A stretch of DNA of 64,000 nucleotides from Luteolibacter flavescens. GTDB lineage: Bacteria; Verrucomicrobiota; Verrucomicrobiia; Verrucomicrobiales; Akkermansiaceae. Below, piece after piece: positions 50,480-59,807 of this stretch. The notes below the pieces were generated by a model, which had not been told where the DNA came from, did no database searches, and was given only the letters and a program-made list of their open reading frames with translations. The DNA is taken from contig NZ_JAPDDS010000008.1 in assembly GCF_025950085.1 (NCBI RefSeq), positions 62,001 through 126,000 of the forward strand, in the 5' to 3' direction. Within the stretch, counting starts at the first letter, position 1; each line of letters opens with the position of its first letter. A program made the position numbers and the translations under genes.

Positions 50480-52678
50480 TCACAAGCCTTGTGATCGCAG
50501 GATCTGCTGCGTGTGCTGCGGCATCGATTCGAAGTTGGTCTCCAGATAGGACTTCACCTCATCCGGTCGGACGTTGAGCCAAGCCAAGATGACCGCCGTA
50601 CGGGCTAGATCCTCAACACCTTCGCGCTCGAGGTAGCGGATAGCATAGTTCGGATCCAACTCCACCATTTCGGACACAACAGCGCCCATAGCAGCCGGGC
50701 TCATCCGGCCTGGATTTTCATCCATAAGAGCCGCCGCGGTGGACGGGCTGGTCTTGCTCAGGCCCTCCGCCAATGAACCCGAGATCCCGTAAGCCACGCT
50801 GTCGGGCAACTCCTTGAAATAGCCCGTGGCCGCCGAGGGATTCGTCTCCGCCCAGCGGGCCAGCACCTTGTTCATCGAGTGAAGCGGCAAAGTTTCTCGA
50901 GCGGTCAGGCGACCGATGATCCAGTCGGAGGATTCCGGGGTCAGCTCAGCCTCACACAGCCGCGACACCACGGCATACAGAGCGCTGTCCCGCGTCGCAC
51001 CCGCAGGCAGGGTGTCGAAGGAAGCAAGGGCTTCCCTTGCATCCTTCGCGACCCATTTTTGGAAAACGATATCCATGTTGCTGCGTTCGGCATCGGTGCC
51101 CATGCGCTGGAGTATCCACTCGACGGCGGCCCGCGGATCGGTATTCGCCATCTCCTTGGCGATGAGATTAGTGGCGCCCTTGCGCAGATTCTCGTCCGTG
51201 AGCCCGTCGAGCCACCGGATCATCGACTCCTCGCCTCGGGCGACGATCTGGGGAAGCATGCCCTCCAGAACGGCACGGCGACCCAAGCCGGAGGGCATCT
51301 TCGACATCAGGGATTCCGCGCGATTCAGGTCATCAGCGGCCATGCTGGATATCAGTCCACACATGAAGGGATCCACCACATCGGGATGACGGTCTCCGGA
51401 CCTCGCTGTCGCCCAGGCGATCGCGGCATCCGGATCTCTTGCACCCCAAACTTTGCCCACCATCTGTAGGACGGTCTCGCTCGGATCGGCTCCGCAGAAT
51501 TTGAGTACCGCGGCGGGATCGTAGTGGGCCCAAGCGGCGAGCAACACCTGCCCTGCGGAAGCAACTGCCTCCTCCTGGGAGGCCGTTTCCGGCTCTTGTC
51601 GCTTCAGGAAGATTGCGATCTCCTCAAACTCCTCCGGATTCATCTTCGCGATGAAGCGGTCGAGCGCCTGCGCACGGGAGAGAGGATCGGCGTTGCCGAG
51701 GATCGCGCGGAGCATCGCCAGACGACCCTCCTTCGTATTCGGAAAGGTGCCGGTGGACACCGTCTGGCGATCGATGGACCTCCTGGCTTTTCCATCGACG
51801 GATTGCCTGGAGGGCTCCGCCACATCGGCTACGGCGGCAATGCTTTCCCTCCCGGCGTCGAAGCCATTGCTGCGTCCGGCGAGGAAGGCGCTGGTACCGA
51901 TCGCGACGACGGCACCTGCGGTATAGAGTTGGGACTTGGTCATCAGGGTGAGGGTGGTGAGGGAAAAGGTGGGCGTGGCGGCGGCGGAAAGGCTGCCGGA
52001 GCAAATCGCGGCGACCTGCGAGCTCGTGGCGGCATTCGCCGCAGGGGCACTGAGATAGGCGGCCAGCGCCGTGACGGTGAGGGTGCCAGCTCCGGCTCCC
52101 ATACCGGGAAGCGGGCTGACCACGAGACGTTCGCGGAGCTTCGCAAGCGCGCGTTCCACCCGCTTGCGGACGGCAGCGCTGCTCAGCCCCAACCGGCGGG
52201 CCACCTCGTCCGAGCTGAGTCGTTCCATGAAACGCAACGCCAGCAATTGCCGGTCCTGCTCCGGCAGGCGTAGCATCTCGCGGTCGAGCAACGGGGCGAT
52301 GGCACTCCAAACGTCGCCGCCTCCCTCTTCCGAAGGGACCAACTCGGCGATCTCCTCGCGCTTTTCGCGACGGGATTCGGAACGCACCACATCCAGCGCG
52401 CGGCGGACCGTCTGGCGATGGAGCCAGGCCGACAAGACAATCTCCGGCGGAAGCTGCCGTCCCTTGCGGGCCAGCATCAGGAAAACTTCCTGCGCCACGT
52501 CATCGATCCACCCGGAGCGTCCGCCGAGCACCCGCCTGGCCGTCTCCTGCACCACCGGCAGATGGCGCTCCACCAGCCTGCGGAAAGCATCCGCATTCCC
52601 ATCCTCCACATACCGACGGAAGTCCGCTTCACCGCGGGCAGCATCGGAGGATCGGGAGAAGAGTCGGAAGGCAGGCAC
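50480..52678 (-). CDS. ECF sigma factor fused to membrane segment and helical repeat domain
   Basis: A 732-residue protein with a GTG start. Residues 22-95 form sigma region 2 (DAFRRLVERHLP, WIDDVAQEVFLMLA) and 130-185 region 4, with the helix-turn-helix SSDEVARRLGLSSAAVRKRVERAL. A Gly/Ala-rich hydrophobic stretch (195-235) and a probable membrane helix (250-267, LYTAGAVVAIGTSAFLAG) follow. The last 400 residues are helical repeats with a recurring W-x-x-x-D/N-P-x-A-A pattern, like TPR or HEAT repeats. The C-terminal part probably faces the periplasm and senses a signal or acts as its own anti-sigma. Its targets are unknown, and no anti-sigma gene is adjacent. Confidence 0.85.
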   Translation of the reverse strand: MPAFRLFSRSSDAARGEADFRRYVEDGNADAFRRLVERHLPVVQETARRVLGGRSGWIDDVAQEVFLMLARKGRQLPPEIVLSAWLHRQTVRRALDVVRSESRREKREEIAELVPSEEGGGDVWSAIAPLLDREMLRLPEQDRQLLALRFMERLSSDEVARRLGLSSAAVRKRVERALAKLRERLVVSPLPGMGAGAGTLTVTALAAYLSAPAANAATSSQVAAICSGSLSAAATPTFSLTTLTLMTKSQLYTAGAVVAIGTSAFLAGRSNGFDAGRESIAAVADVAEPSRQSVDGKARRSIDRQTVSTGTFPNTKEGRLAMLRAILGNADPLSRAQALDRFIAKMNPEEFEEIAIFLKRQEPETASQEEAVASAGQVLLAAWAHYDPAAVLKFCGADPSETVLQMVGKVWGARDPDAAIAWATARSGDRHPDVVDPFMCGLISSMAADDLNRAESLMSKMPSGLGRRAVLEGMLPQIVARGEESMIRWLDGLTDENLRKGATNLIAKEMANTDPRAAVEWILQRMGTDAERSNMDIVFQKWVAKDAREALASFDTLPAGATRDSALYAVVSRLCEAELTPESSDWIIGRLTARETLPLHSMNKVLARWAETNPSAATGYFKELPDSVAYGISGSLAEGLSKTSPSTAAALMDENPGRMSPAAMGAVVSEMVELDPNYAIRYLEREGVEDLARTAVILAWLNVRPDEVKSYLETNFESMPQHTQQILRSQGL

Positions 52679-52720
52679 GACGAAGGAAAGCGTTTCTACC
52701 TATGTATCGCCGCCATTTGC

Positions 52721-52735
52721 CAAATGTGACATTTG
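52721..52735. promoter_or_regulatory. palindrome upstream of the sigma factor gene
   Basis: Arms caaatgt / acatttg with one central base lie 43 bases upstream of the GTG start. The position fits an operator or an inverted promoter element; no regulator is identified. Confidence 0.4.
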
Positions 52736-52771
52736 CCGAGAATCGGGATCGGCCCGATGCGAGGGAGCCTT

Positions 52772-53605
52772 TCAGGAATCGTGCTCCTGATACGGCATGT
52801 TCGCTCGCGAACCGCCCAACAACTCTGCCCGGCGCTGCCTCTTCTCGAACAACTGCGTCTCGGTGTAGCCCGCCGACTTGGCCCACTCGATGGCCTTTGC
52901 AAAATCCCGCGCGACCTCGCCCGGTGCGTGTGAGTCGGAGGAAATCACCAGCGGAATGCCCGCCTGGTGCGCGAGTGCCAGAAATTGCGGATGCGGGTAG
53001 GCTTCCTCACAAGGCTTGTGCCAGCCCGCGGTATTCAGCTCGATCGTGCAGCCCGAGGCGGCGATGACCTCGATGGCCGGCTCGTAGAAGCGCGCGAGGT
53101 CACCCGCGGGGCGGTGGGAGAATTTCTTCACCAGATCCGGGTGGCCGAGGATGTCAAATAGGCGGCTCTTCGCCATCTCGGCGTAGGTTTGCCAGTAGCT
53201 CGTCCAGACGGCATCGACATCCGACTCCGCCCAGCGGCCGAGCCACTTCGGATTGTCGAAGTCCCAGACGCCCAGGTAGTGGACGGACCCGATGAGGTAG
53301 TCCCACGGGTAGCGTCCGGCCAGATCCTCGATCCAGCCCTCGCAGCCGGGCAGCCAGTCGCACTCCATCCCGGCGCGGACCGGCATGCTCCCGGCGGCGG
53401 CGCGGGCGCGCTCGATCCAGTCATAGTAGGCAGGCAGGTCGCTTTCCAGCATCCGCCAGTCGTCGAAGGGCTCCGGGCGGGCCGGGGCGTGGTCCGAGAC
53501 CCCGTATTCCGTGAGACCGGCGGCGAGCGCGGCGGCGATGTATTCCTCGGGCTCTCCCGTCGCGTGAAGGCAAAGGGGCGTGTGGGTGTGGTAATCGGCC
53601 GGCAC
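52772..53605 (-). CDS. hisK: PHP-family histidinol-phosphatase
   Basis: A 277-residue metal-dependent phosphatase that would make histidinol from histidinol phosphate in histidine synthesis. The PHP motifs are DYHTHTPLC at residues 4-12, GVSDHAPA, GMECDWLPG, GSVHYLG, ILGHPDLVKKF, ELNTAG and SSDSHAPGEV, giving the trinuclear metal site. Length matches HisK-type enzymes. No other his gene is nearby, so a related phosphoesterase role is possible. It is divergent from pta, 87 bases apart. Confidence 0.88.
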   Translation of the reverse strand: MPADYHTHTPLCLHATGEPEEYIAAALAAGLTEYGVSDHAPARPEPFDDWRMLESDLPAYYDWIERARAAAGSMPVRAGMECDWLPGCEGWIEDLAGRYPWDYLIGSVHYLGVWDFDNPKWLGRWAESDVDAVWTSYWQTYAEMAKSRLFDILGHPDLVKKFSHRPAGDLARFYEPAIEVIAASGCTIELNTAGWHKPCEEAYPHPQFLALAHQAGIPLVISSDSHAPGEVARDFAKAIEWAKSAGYTETQLFEKRQRRAELLGGSRANMPYQEHDS

Positions 53606-53692
53606 GTCGGAAATGTCGCAGGGATTCGGGTTGCTAGGCTTTCGTTAGGGATACTAAAGTGCCGCAGACACGCAAGTACTGCCGGGATTCCG

Positions 53693-54769
53693 ATGAGCCA
53701 AGACCCTTCCAGCGCCCTTTCCGCGAGCAATCCTTTCACCGACTACCTGATCGAAAAGCTCCGGAGTCACCCGAAGCGCGTCGTATTCACGGAGGGCGAG
53801 GACCTGCGGGTGCTGCGCGCCGCGGAGCGACTCGTGGCCGCCGAGGCCGCCGTGCCGGTGCTGCTGGGCTCGCGCGACAAGATCCGCGCGATGGCCGCCG
53901 ACAACGGGGTCAGCCTGAAGTTCATCAATGTCATCGAGCCCGCGAAGTCCTCGGACCTCGGGCTTTTCTGCCAGCGCTTTGCCAAGGTGGAGCGCTACCG
54001 GAACAACTCCGCCGCCGATCCGGTGGACACCGTTTCCCGTCCGCACTACTTCGGCGCGATGATGGTGCAGTATGGACAGGCGGACGCTCTCGTCGGTGGC
54101 AATCAGTCCCTGCCTGCCAGTCTTTTCCGCGCGCTGATCCACACGATCCAGCCGCTGCCCAGCGTGCCGAAGATGTTTGGCATGATGGTGCTGGTCGCCC
54201 CTCACCTGCAGCACTTCGGCAAGGAAGGCGTGCTCTTCTTAGCGGACTGCGGACTGCTGCCCCAGCCAACCGTCGATCAGCTCGCCGCGATTACCATCGA
54301 GACCGGCAAGCTCGCGAAGCACTTCCTCGGCCGCGAGCCGAATATCGCGCTGCTCAGCCACTCGACGAAGGGCTCCGCCGGCACCGATGACGCGCGCCGC
54401 ATGGCCGCCGCCGCCGCGCTGGCGATCGACAAGGCGAAGGAAGCGTATCTCGACTTCCACATCACCGGCGAGGTCCAGGCCGACGTCGCACTCGATCCCA
54501 CGGCATCCGAAATCAAGCTGCCCGACGCCCCGCACCGCGAACCCGCGGACGTGCTCGTCTTCCCGAATCTCGACGCCGCCCACATCTCGCTGAAGCTGCT
54601 CCAGCACTGCGCCGGGGCGATCAACTACGGCCAGATCCTCGGCGGCCTCGCCCGACCCTGCGCGCAGGTGCCACGGACCGCGTCCGAAGAAACCATCTTC
54701 GGCACCGCCGCTGCCGTCGGCGTCGAGGCGATCAAGTATCACCAGCTCTACCCGGACGGCGAAGTCTGA
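53693..54769 (+). CDS. pta: phosphate acetyltransferase
   Basis: A 358-residue phosphotransacetylase, interconverting acetyl-CoA and acetyl phosphate. ATG 53693 is used; the frame opens at 53189, but that part is antisense to the histidinol-phosphatase. It consists only of the PTA domain, without the N-terminal DRTGG regulatory domain of long Pta. Motifs are RVVFTEGEDLRVLRAA, QYGQADALVGG, ALLSHSTKGSAG and the end motif YGQILGGLARPCAQVPRT. No ackA is nearby. An ActP-type acetate transporter begins 10 kb downstream. Confidence 0.92.
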   Translation: MSQDPSSALSASNPFTDYLIEKLRSHPKRVVFTEGEDLRVLRAAERLVAAEAAVPVLLGSRDKIRAMAADNGVSLKFINVIEPAKSSDLGLFCQRFAKVERYRNNSAADPVDTVSRPHYFGAMMVQYGQADALVGGNQSLPASLFRALIHTIQPLPSVPKMFGMMVLVAPHLQHFGKEGVLFLADCGLLPQPTVDQLAAITIETGKLAKHFLGREPNIALLSHSTKGSAGTDDARRMAAAAALAIDKAKEAYLDFHITGEVQADVALDPTASEIKLPDAPHREPADVLVFPNLDAAHISLKLLQHCAGAINYGQILGGLARPCAQVPRTASEETIFGTAAAVGVEAIKYHQLYPDGEV

Positions 54770-54780
54770 GGGATTTTTGA

Positions 54781-55435
54781 GGAGTGTGGACGTTCCGTCC
54801 ACACAAGCCCGGGCGACCACCGCGGCCCGCCAAGCCAATCGTAGTCGCACTGGTGACAGTGCGCGAAATCAGCGTGTGCGGCTGACTTCCTTGAACAAGT
54901 CGGCTTCCAAGGATGAGGCCGGATTCTTCCGGTGGCTTCCGCGAAAACGCCACCGCCTCATCAGGGCCAAAGGCCCGGCCACCCCTCAGCCCGGGCCATC
55001 GGCCCGGGAACTGTGTCCGGAGATCAATGCGGCCTGAAGGGACGCGATACGGGCGCGGCATACTCGGGATTCCAGCGGTTGATACCGAACCTCGGAGTCC
55101 GACCGACAAATTTCGCTAAGGGATCGCACTTCCCGCGACCGGTGAGGCGGATCGTTACTCCTATCGCGGCCCTTCAGGCCGCCATCTTCACGGCAAACCG
55201 TTTCCCGGGCCGATGGCCCGGGCTGAGGGATCGCCGGGCCTTTGGCCCTGAAGAGAAAGAGGCCGCCTGAGAAGCCTGCTCTTCCCTTTCTCCGTAGTCG
55301 TGGTGGTGACGCCACGGAAGCTACGGGAGAAGCCCGCCGCTGGGAACCCTTCCGCACTGTTACCAGTGCGACCGCTGCTAGTTTTGCGGGCCGGTATGGT
55401 TGTCCGGGCTTGTGTGGACGGAACGTCCACACTCC
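54781..55435. repeat. 655-bp nested inverted repeat
   Basis: Four matched arm pairs fold one inside another: 54781-54833 with 55383-55435 (ggagtgtggacgttccgtcc onward), 54845-54863 with 55353-55371 (cgcactggtgacagtgcg type), 54962-55012 with 55199-55250 (cagggccaaaggcccggc onward) and 55029-55050 with 55162-55182 (gcggcctgaaggg). Several arms are themselves palindromes. It fills the interval between pta and the exonuclease-family gene, and I see no gene in it. Confidence 0.88.
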
Positions 55436-55510
55436 TTGCTTCGACGACGTCACCACCACGACTAAGGAATGAGACGCGCCGCCCAACCAACGCGACCCGC
55501 CCAATCCCCC

Positions 55511-56272
55511 TCACTCCCCGTCCCCAAATCTCACCGTCATCACCAGCGGGCGATGATCCGAGGCGACCGCTTCCGGCAGCACTGTGACCCGCGACACCGC
55601 CGTCATCCCGCGCAGGAAAAAGTGGTCGATCTCCACCTTCGGCTTGTCCGCAGGGCAGGTCAGCCGCGGCTCGCTCTTCTCCACGGAGGTCAGCGCCTTG
55701 CCAAAGAGCTTCATCACCGCCGAGTCCGGCACGTCATTGAAGTCGCCGCCCAGAATCAGCGGTCCCTTCGATGAAGAAAGCGCCGCTACCAGCGTCTCCG
55801 CCTGCTTCAGCCGCCGGGCGTCCTGCTGGTGATCCAGATGCACGCCCACCAACCGCAGCGACTGCTCCCCGACCTTCACCTCCGCTTCAAAGGCAATCCG
55901 CGGCTCACCCTCGCCCGGCAGGCGGTGCACCGTCGTCTCGCCCAGCGGATGCTTGGAAAGAATCGCTTGGCCGTACTCGCCGCCGTCGTGATCCATCGCC
56001 TTCCCAAAGGCGCTCGTCATGCCGGCCAGCTTACCCAACTCCGCAGCCTGGTCCACCGATTGGCTGCGGCGGCACTTGTTATCCACCTCCTGCAGCACCA
56101 CCAGGTCGGGCTTTTGCTCACGGATACGGGCAGCGATCCGCTCCAGATCCAGCTTTCCATCCTCTCCCACCCCGTGGTGCAGGTTCCAGCACATCACCCG
56201 CAGCTCCCGGGCGGACTCGGCAATGGCAGGCAGGGATGACAGAAGAAGCAGTGGCAGAAGGCGGCTTATCAT
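55511..56272 (-). CDS. exported endonuclease/exonuclease/phosphatase-family protein
   Basis: A 253-residue protein with a signal peptide (cleavage near AIA-ES, residue 18). The EEP fold motifs are present: MCWNLHHGVG, DLVVLQEVDN, GVHLDHQQ, GGDFNDVPDS, KVEIDHFFLRG and SDHRPLVMT, giving metal and catalytic residues (Glu, Asp, Asn, His). The family covers DNases, phospholipid and sugar phosphatases. Being exported, it may degrade extracellular DNA or lipids; the substrate is not certain. It lies next to the nested repeat and is divergent from doxX. Confidence 0.88.
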   Translation of the reverse strand: MISRLLPLLLLSSLPAIAESARELRVMCWNLHHGVGEDGKLDLERIAARIREQKPDLVVLQEVDNKCRRSQSVDQAAELGKLAGMTSAFGKAMDHDGGEYGQAILSKHPLGETTVHRLPGEGEPRIAFEAEVKVGEQSLRLVGVHLDHQQDARRLKQAETLVAALSSSKGPLILGGDFNDVPDSAVMKLFGKALTSVEKSEPRLTCPADKPKVEIDHFFLRGMTAVSRVTVLPEAVASDHRPLVMTVRFGDGE

Positions 56273-56450
56273 CGGATCGAATACGCAGGAAACCCACCAC
56301 TTGATCTCATTTCACGCCAGAATTTCCCTCCAACGATTCCGACCCATTCGATTCGCGTCTGCACTTGAAACGTGGTTTGCGCACCGGCAAGCCACCTGCT
56401 CTTATCTATCGGTCCGGTCGAGATATCCTCTCGCCCGTCTTCAGCCTCCC

Positions 56451-56840
56451 ATGAAGCAACCCATCCCTTATGTCGTGGCACGCATTCTCCTCGCCAGCGT
56501 CTTCGTTGGCCTCGGGGGTGAGCGCCTGCTGGTGAAGGTCGGCGCGCTCACCGGCCGGACCGCGCCTGGGGCTGCCGGGGTCGCGCTGTCCGCCTTCGAG
56601 GTGCTCGCGGGTATCGCCATCATGCTCGGCTGGCAGGTGGGCCGATTGTCCCTGCTGCTGGCGGTCTTCCTCATCGTGGATGCGTTCATTGCCCATCCCT
56701 TCTGGAATTTTTCCGGACCGGAGCAACGCGGGGAACTGCTGCACTTCCTGAAGAACCTCTCGATCATCGGCGGCCTGCTGCTGCTCTCGTGGACCGAGGC
56801 CCATCGGCCCGATACGAAAGCACCGGGCGAACTCCGCTGA
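56451..56840 (+). CDS. DoxX-family membrane protein
   Basis: A 129-residue integral membrane protein starting at ATG 56451. Four hydrophobic helices are visible: about 5-22, 45-65, 72-90 and 105-120. VARILLASVFVGLGGERL and AFEVLAGIAIMLGWQVGR, then HPFWNFSGPEQRGELLHFLKNLSIIGGLLLL, match DoxX/YphA proteins. Some relatives work in oxidative stress or quinone-linked electron flow. Role here is unknown. Confidence 0.8.
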   Translation: MKQPIPYVVARILLASVFVGLGGERLLVKVGALTGRTAPGAAGVALSAFEVLAGIAIMLGWQVGRLSLLLAVFLIVDAFIAHPFWNFSGPEQRGELLHFLKNLSIIGGLLLLSWTEAHRPDTKAPGELR

Positions 56841-56907
56841 CCGGGCGCGAGATCGGATCATCGTTCCGGTTCGCAAAAAGTCGTCGCCCGTGCCACAGTG
56901 GCGGCGG

Positions 56908-57495
56908 ATGACCCACGCCAGCAAGATCACGCTCGCCCGCATCGCCCTGGTGCCGGTGTTTGCCGTATACGTGGCGCGCTACGGGGTGACCGTGGCCGAC
57001 GGGAGCCCGCAGGAGCACCTGCGCTGGACCGCGCTGGCGCTCTTCATCTTCGCCTCCGCCACGGACGGCGTGGACGGCTGGGTCGCCCGGCGCTTCAACC
57101 AGAAGTCGAAGTTCGGAGCCTTCATCGATCCCCTCGCGGACAAGTTCCTGCTCATCACCGCCATCGTCTTCCTCAGCGCCTTCCCGTGGGGCGCGGGCGA
57201 CTGGCGCATGCCACCGTGGTTCGCCTGGCTGGTCATCACGCGCGACACGCTGATCGTGATCGGCATCATCCTCGTGAAGCGCGCCGCCCATGACGTCCGC
57301 TACTCGCCCCACTGGACCGGCAAGGTCTGCACCGTCACGCAGATGGTCGCGATCGGCTGGGTGATGCTGAAGGTGGACATCCTCCCGCCGCTCTACCCGT
57401 GCCTCATCGCCGCGCTTTTCACCCTCTGGTCCGCGGTGAACTATTACCTGGAAGCCTCTCGCCAAATCCGCAGGCGGGCGATAAAACTTCAATGA
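56908..57495 (+). CDS. pgsA: CDP-diacylglycerol--glycerol-3-phosphate phosphatidyltransferase
   Basis: A 195-residue membrane enzyme starting at ATG 56908. The CDP-alcohol phosphatidyltransferase motif is DGVDGWVAR, eight residues, GAFIDPLADK, with the four metal-binding Asp. N-terminal KITLARIALVPVFAVYVARY is typical of PgsA, and five or six membrane helices follow. It would make phosphatidylglycerophosphate from CDP-DAG and glycerol-3-phosphate. Other family members (PssA, Cls-like) are less likely given the start. Confidence 0.87.
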   Translation: MTHASKITLARIALVPVFAVYVARYGVTVADGSPQEHLRWTALALFIFASATDGVDGWVARRFNQKSKFGAFIDPLADKFLLITAIVFLSAFPWGAGDWRMPPWFAWLVITRDTLIVIGIILVKRAAHDVRYSPHWTGKVCTVTQMVAIGWVMLKVDILPPLYPCLIAALFTLWSAVNYYLEASRQIRRRAIKLQ

Positions 57496-57504
57496 TTCAC
57501 CATC

Positions 57505-58044
57505 ATGAAGCAGCTCATCCTCGCAGCGACCATCTTCCTATCCGCTTCCGCGACAGGCTGGAGTGAGGAGAAGGATGCGGAACCCGACGACTCACTCGAA
57601 TCTCTGTATGAGCGCGCGCTTCCAATCTACCAGGAGGAATTCAACCGATGGGTAGAAGCCGGAAAACTGGATCCGGATCCCGTGCCCGAACGGTGGAAAG
57701 AAGGAAGCCTGCCGCACAAGCTGTGGATGGCTGGCTACTATTCGGCCGTCATGTCCTACATGGAACCGTCGATCTTAAAGGATAAAGCCAGAGCCGGGGG
57801 GATCGTAGAACCACAGGGCTTCGGAGTGAAACTGTCCTACTCCTTCGGATGGTGGGCTGGCATCAATCGGGTGGACCCCATCGCAAGGAAACTCCACCTC
57901 GAGATCCTGGCCGGGCTACTCTCGGAGGACGACAAGACTGCGGGACAAGCCCAACCGGGCCTGAGTGTAGCCCCTCAGCCCGACAAGGAGCCAGACAGCG
58001 CAGCCGGACAACCCTCCGACGACCGCAAGGAACCTGCTGAGTAG
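57505..58044 (+). CDS. exported hypothetical protein
   Basis: A 179-residue protein with a signal peptide (MKQLILAATIFLSASATGWS). The mature part is acidic at the start, followed by SLPHKLWMAGYYSAVMSYME and GVKLSYSFGWWAGINRVD, which are aromatic-rich and probably helical. The C-terminal 35 residues are low-complexity. I recognise no family. It begins 9 bases after pgsA and may be co-transcribed with it. Confidence 0.6.
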   Translation: MKQLILAATIFLSASATGWSEEKDAEPDDSLESLYERALPIYQEEFNRWVEAGKLDPDPVPERWKEGSLPHKLWMAGYYSAVMSYMEPSILKDKARAGGIVEPQGFGVKLSYSFGWWAGINRVDPIARKLHLEILAGLLSEDDKTAGQAQPGLSVAPQPDKEPDSAAGQPSDDRKEPAE

Positions 58045-58152
58045 AAGGGTCGCTCCGCTCGCCATCGCGTTTCGCCAATTTCCACAGTTCCTCCGTCCAT
58101 TCCTCACCGTAAAGCCCTTGCCCCGGGCGGATTGCTGCCCTAAGCCCCTCCC

Positions 58153-59652
58153 ATGCCCACCGTCGCTATCGTCGGCCGTCCGAATGTCGGGAAGTCCGCG
58201 CTCTTCAACCGCTTGGCCAAGCGGAAGATCGCGATCGTCCACGACCAGCCCGGCGTGACCCGCGACCGGATCTCCGCACCCTGCCTGGCGACCGCCATCC
58301 CGTGCACCATCATCGATACCGGCGGCATCGGTGCCACGCTGGACGATGGCTTCGGTGCCCAGGTCTCGCTGGAGGCGGACATCGCGATGGAGACTGCGGA
58401 CCTCATCCTTTTCATCGTGGATGCCCACGAAGGACTCACCCCCATCGACCAGGACCTCGCCCAGAGGCTCCGCAAGGCGAAGCCGCCGGTGATGCTGGTG
58501 GCGAACAAGGTGGACGAGGACAAGCACATCCGCGGCACCGATGAATTCGCCCGCCTCGGCTTCGGCACTCCCGTCGGCGTCTCCGCCGAGCACGGCCGCG
58601 GCATGACGGGGCTGACCGAGAAGATCGACGAGATCCTCAAGCCGCTCGTCGGCGAGATCGAGGAACTCGTCGCCCAAGCCGAGGAAGCAGGCATCAAGCT
58701 CGCCATCGTCGGCCGGCCGAATGCCGGCAAGTCCTCGCTGGTGAATGCCATCCTACAGGACCAGCGCACCATCGTCTCTGACATCGCCGGCACCACCCGC
58801 GACGCGATCGACCTGCCCTGCGAATACGCCGGGGAGAAATTCACGCTCATCGATACCGCCGGCCTCCGCCCGCGCTCGAAGCGTGACACCTCGGTGGAGG
58901 TCTTTTCCGCCATGCGGACGGATCGCTCCGTGCGCCGCGCCGACCTGTGCATCCTGGTCATCGACCTCGCCGCGGGCATCACCGCGCAGGACCGCAAGAT
59001 CGCGCAAAAGATCCTGGAGGAAAAGAAGCCCTGCCTGATCGTCCTGAACAAATTCGACCTCTATCACCCGGACGCGCCGATGAGAGCACGCAAGGAAGAG
59101 GCGAAGGAACACGTGGATCGCGAGCTCTTCTTCCTCTCCTACGCACCGGCCCTCACCGTCTCCGCAAAGAGCGGCCAGGCCGTGGAAACCGTGCTGAAGG
59201 AAGTGCTGAAGGTCCGCAAGGCCGCCCAGAACGTGCCGAGCACCGGCAAGCTGAACCGCATGCTCCACGATGCCTTCCAGCTCAATCCGCCACCGACCGA
59301 CAAGCGCTCCGCCAAGCGCCTGAAGCTCTACTACGGCACCGCCGCGGTGGATGAGAAGTATCGCACCATCCCGGTGCCGACCTTCGTGCTCTTCGTGAAT
59401 GACAAGGCGCTGATGCCCGCGAGCTACGAGAGCTACCTTTCCAATCGCCTGCGCGAATTCAATCCCGTGCCCGCGGTCCCCGTCGTCTTCTCCGTCCGCT
59501 CCCGCGACCGCCGCGAGTGGGAAGAACGCGACACCGGAACTGGCCGGCCAGGCAAGAAGCCCGCGGGCAAACCCGCCGCGAAAAGGGCCGTGAAAAAGCC
59601 CGCAGGCAAAAGAGCCACCGCGAAGAAATCCGCCGGACGGAGGAAGAAGTAG
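58153..59652 (+). CDS. der: ribosome-associated GTPase Der (EngA)
   Basis: A 499-residue protein with two tandem GTPase domains needed for 50S ribosome assembly. The first has GRPNVGKSALFNRL at residue 7, DTGGIG and NKVD. The second starts near residue 180 with GRPNAGKSSLVNAIL, DTAGLRPRSKR and LNKFDLY. A KH-like domain follows (about 350-450). A Lys/Ala/Pro-rich tail of about 40 residues is an addition to the usual length. The gene ends one base before the first palindromic repeat unit. Confidence 0.96.
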   Translation: MPTVAIVGRPNVGKSALFNRLAKRKIAIVHDQPGVTRDRISAPCLATAIPCTIIDTGGIGATLDDGFGAQVSLEADIAMETADLILFIVDAHEGLTPIDQDLAQRLRKAKPPVMLVANKVDEDKHIRGTDEFARLGFGTPVGVSAEHGRGMTGLTEKIDEILKPLVGEIEELVAQAEEAGIKLAIVGRPNAGKSSLVNAILQDQRTIVSDIAGTTRDAIDLPCEYAGEKFTLIDTAGLRPRSKRDTSVEVFSAMRTDRSVRRADLCILVIDLAAGITAQDRKIAQKILEEKKPCLIVLNKFDLYHPDAPMRARKEEAKEHVDRELFFLSYAPALTVSAKSGQAVETVLKEVLKVRKAAQNVPSTGKLNRMLHDAFQLNPPPTDKRSAKRLKLYYGTAAVDEKYRTIPVPTFVLFVNDKALMPASYESYLSNRLREFNPVPAVPVVFSVRSRDRREWEERDTGTGRPGKKPAGKPAAKRAVKKPAGKRATAKKSAGRRKK

Positions 59653-59653
59653 G

Positions 59654-59760
59654 ACCACAGATGAACACGGATGGACACAGATAAAGACCCCGTTTGCAGC
59701 CTCACAAATTGTTCATCATCCCCTGCTTTTCATCTGTGTTCCTCAGTGTCTTCTGTGGTT
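59654..59760. repeat. palindromic repeat unit 1 of the 'ccacagatg' type
   Basis: About 107 bases. The left end (accacagatgaacacggatg) and the right end (catctgtgttcctcagtgtc, then ttctgtggt) are imperfect inverted copies. Each arm is built of the words 'cacagatg' and 'gaacac/gacac'. It begins at the der stop. Confidence 0.82.
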
Positions 59761-59807
59761 TGAAATTTCCTCAGCATTGGCAGCCTGCGCGGAAAAAAGC
59801 CAAGAGG

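Noticed and set aside
49681-50577. Several 60-100-codon frames in the gene-poor stretch
   Set aside because: They lie on both strands with inconsistent codon use and no motif.
53189-53692. Upstream extension of the phosphotransacetylase frame
   Set aside because: It lies opposite the histidinol-phosphatase gene and is not PTA-like; ATG 53693 gives the normal family length.
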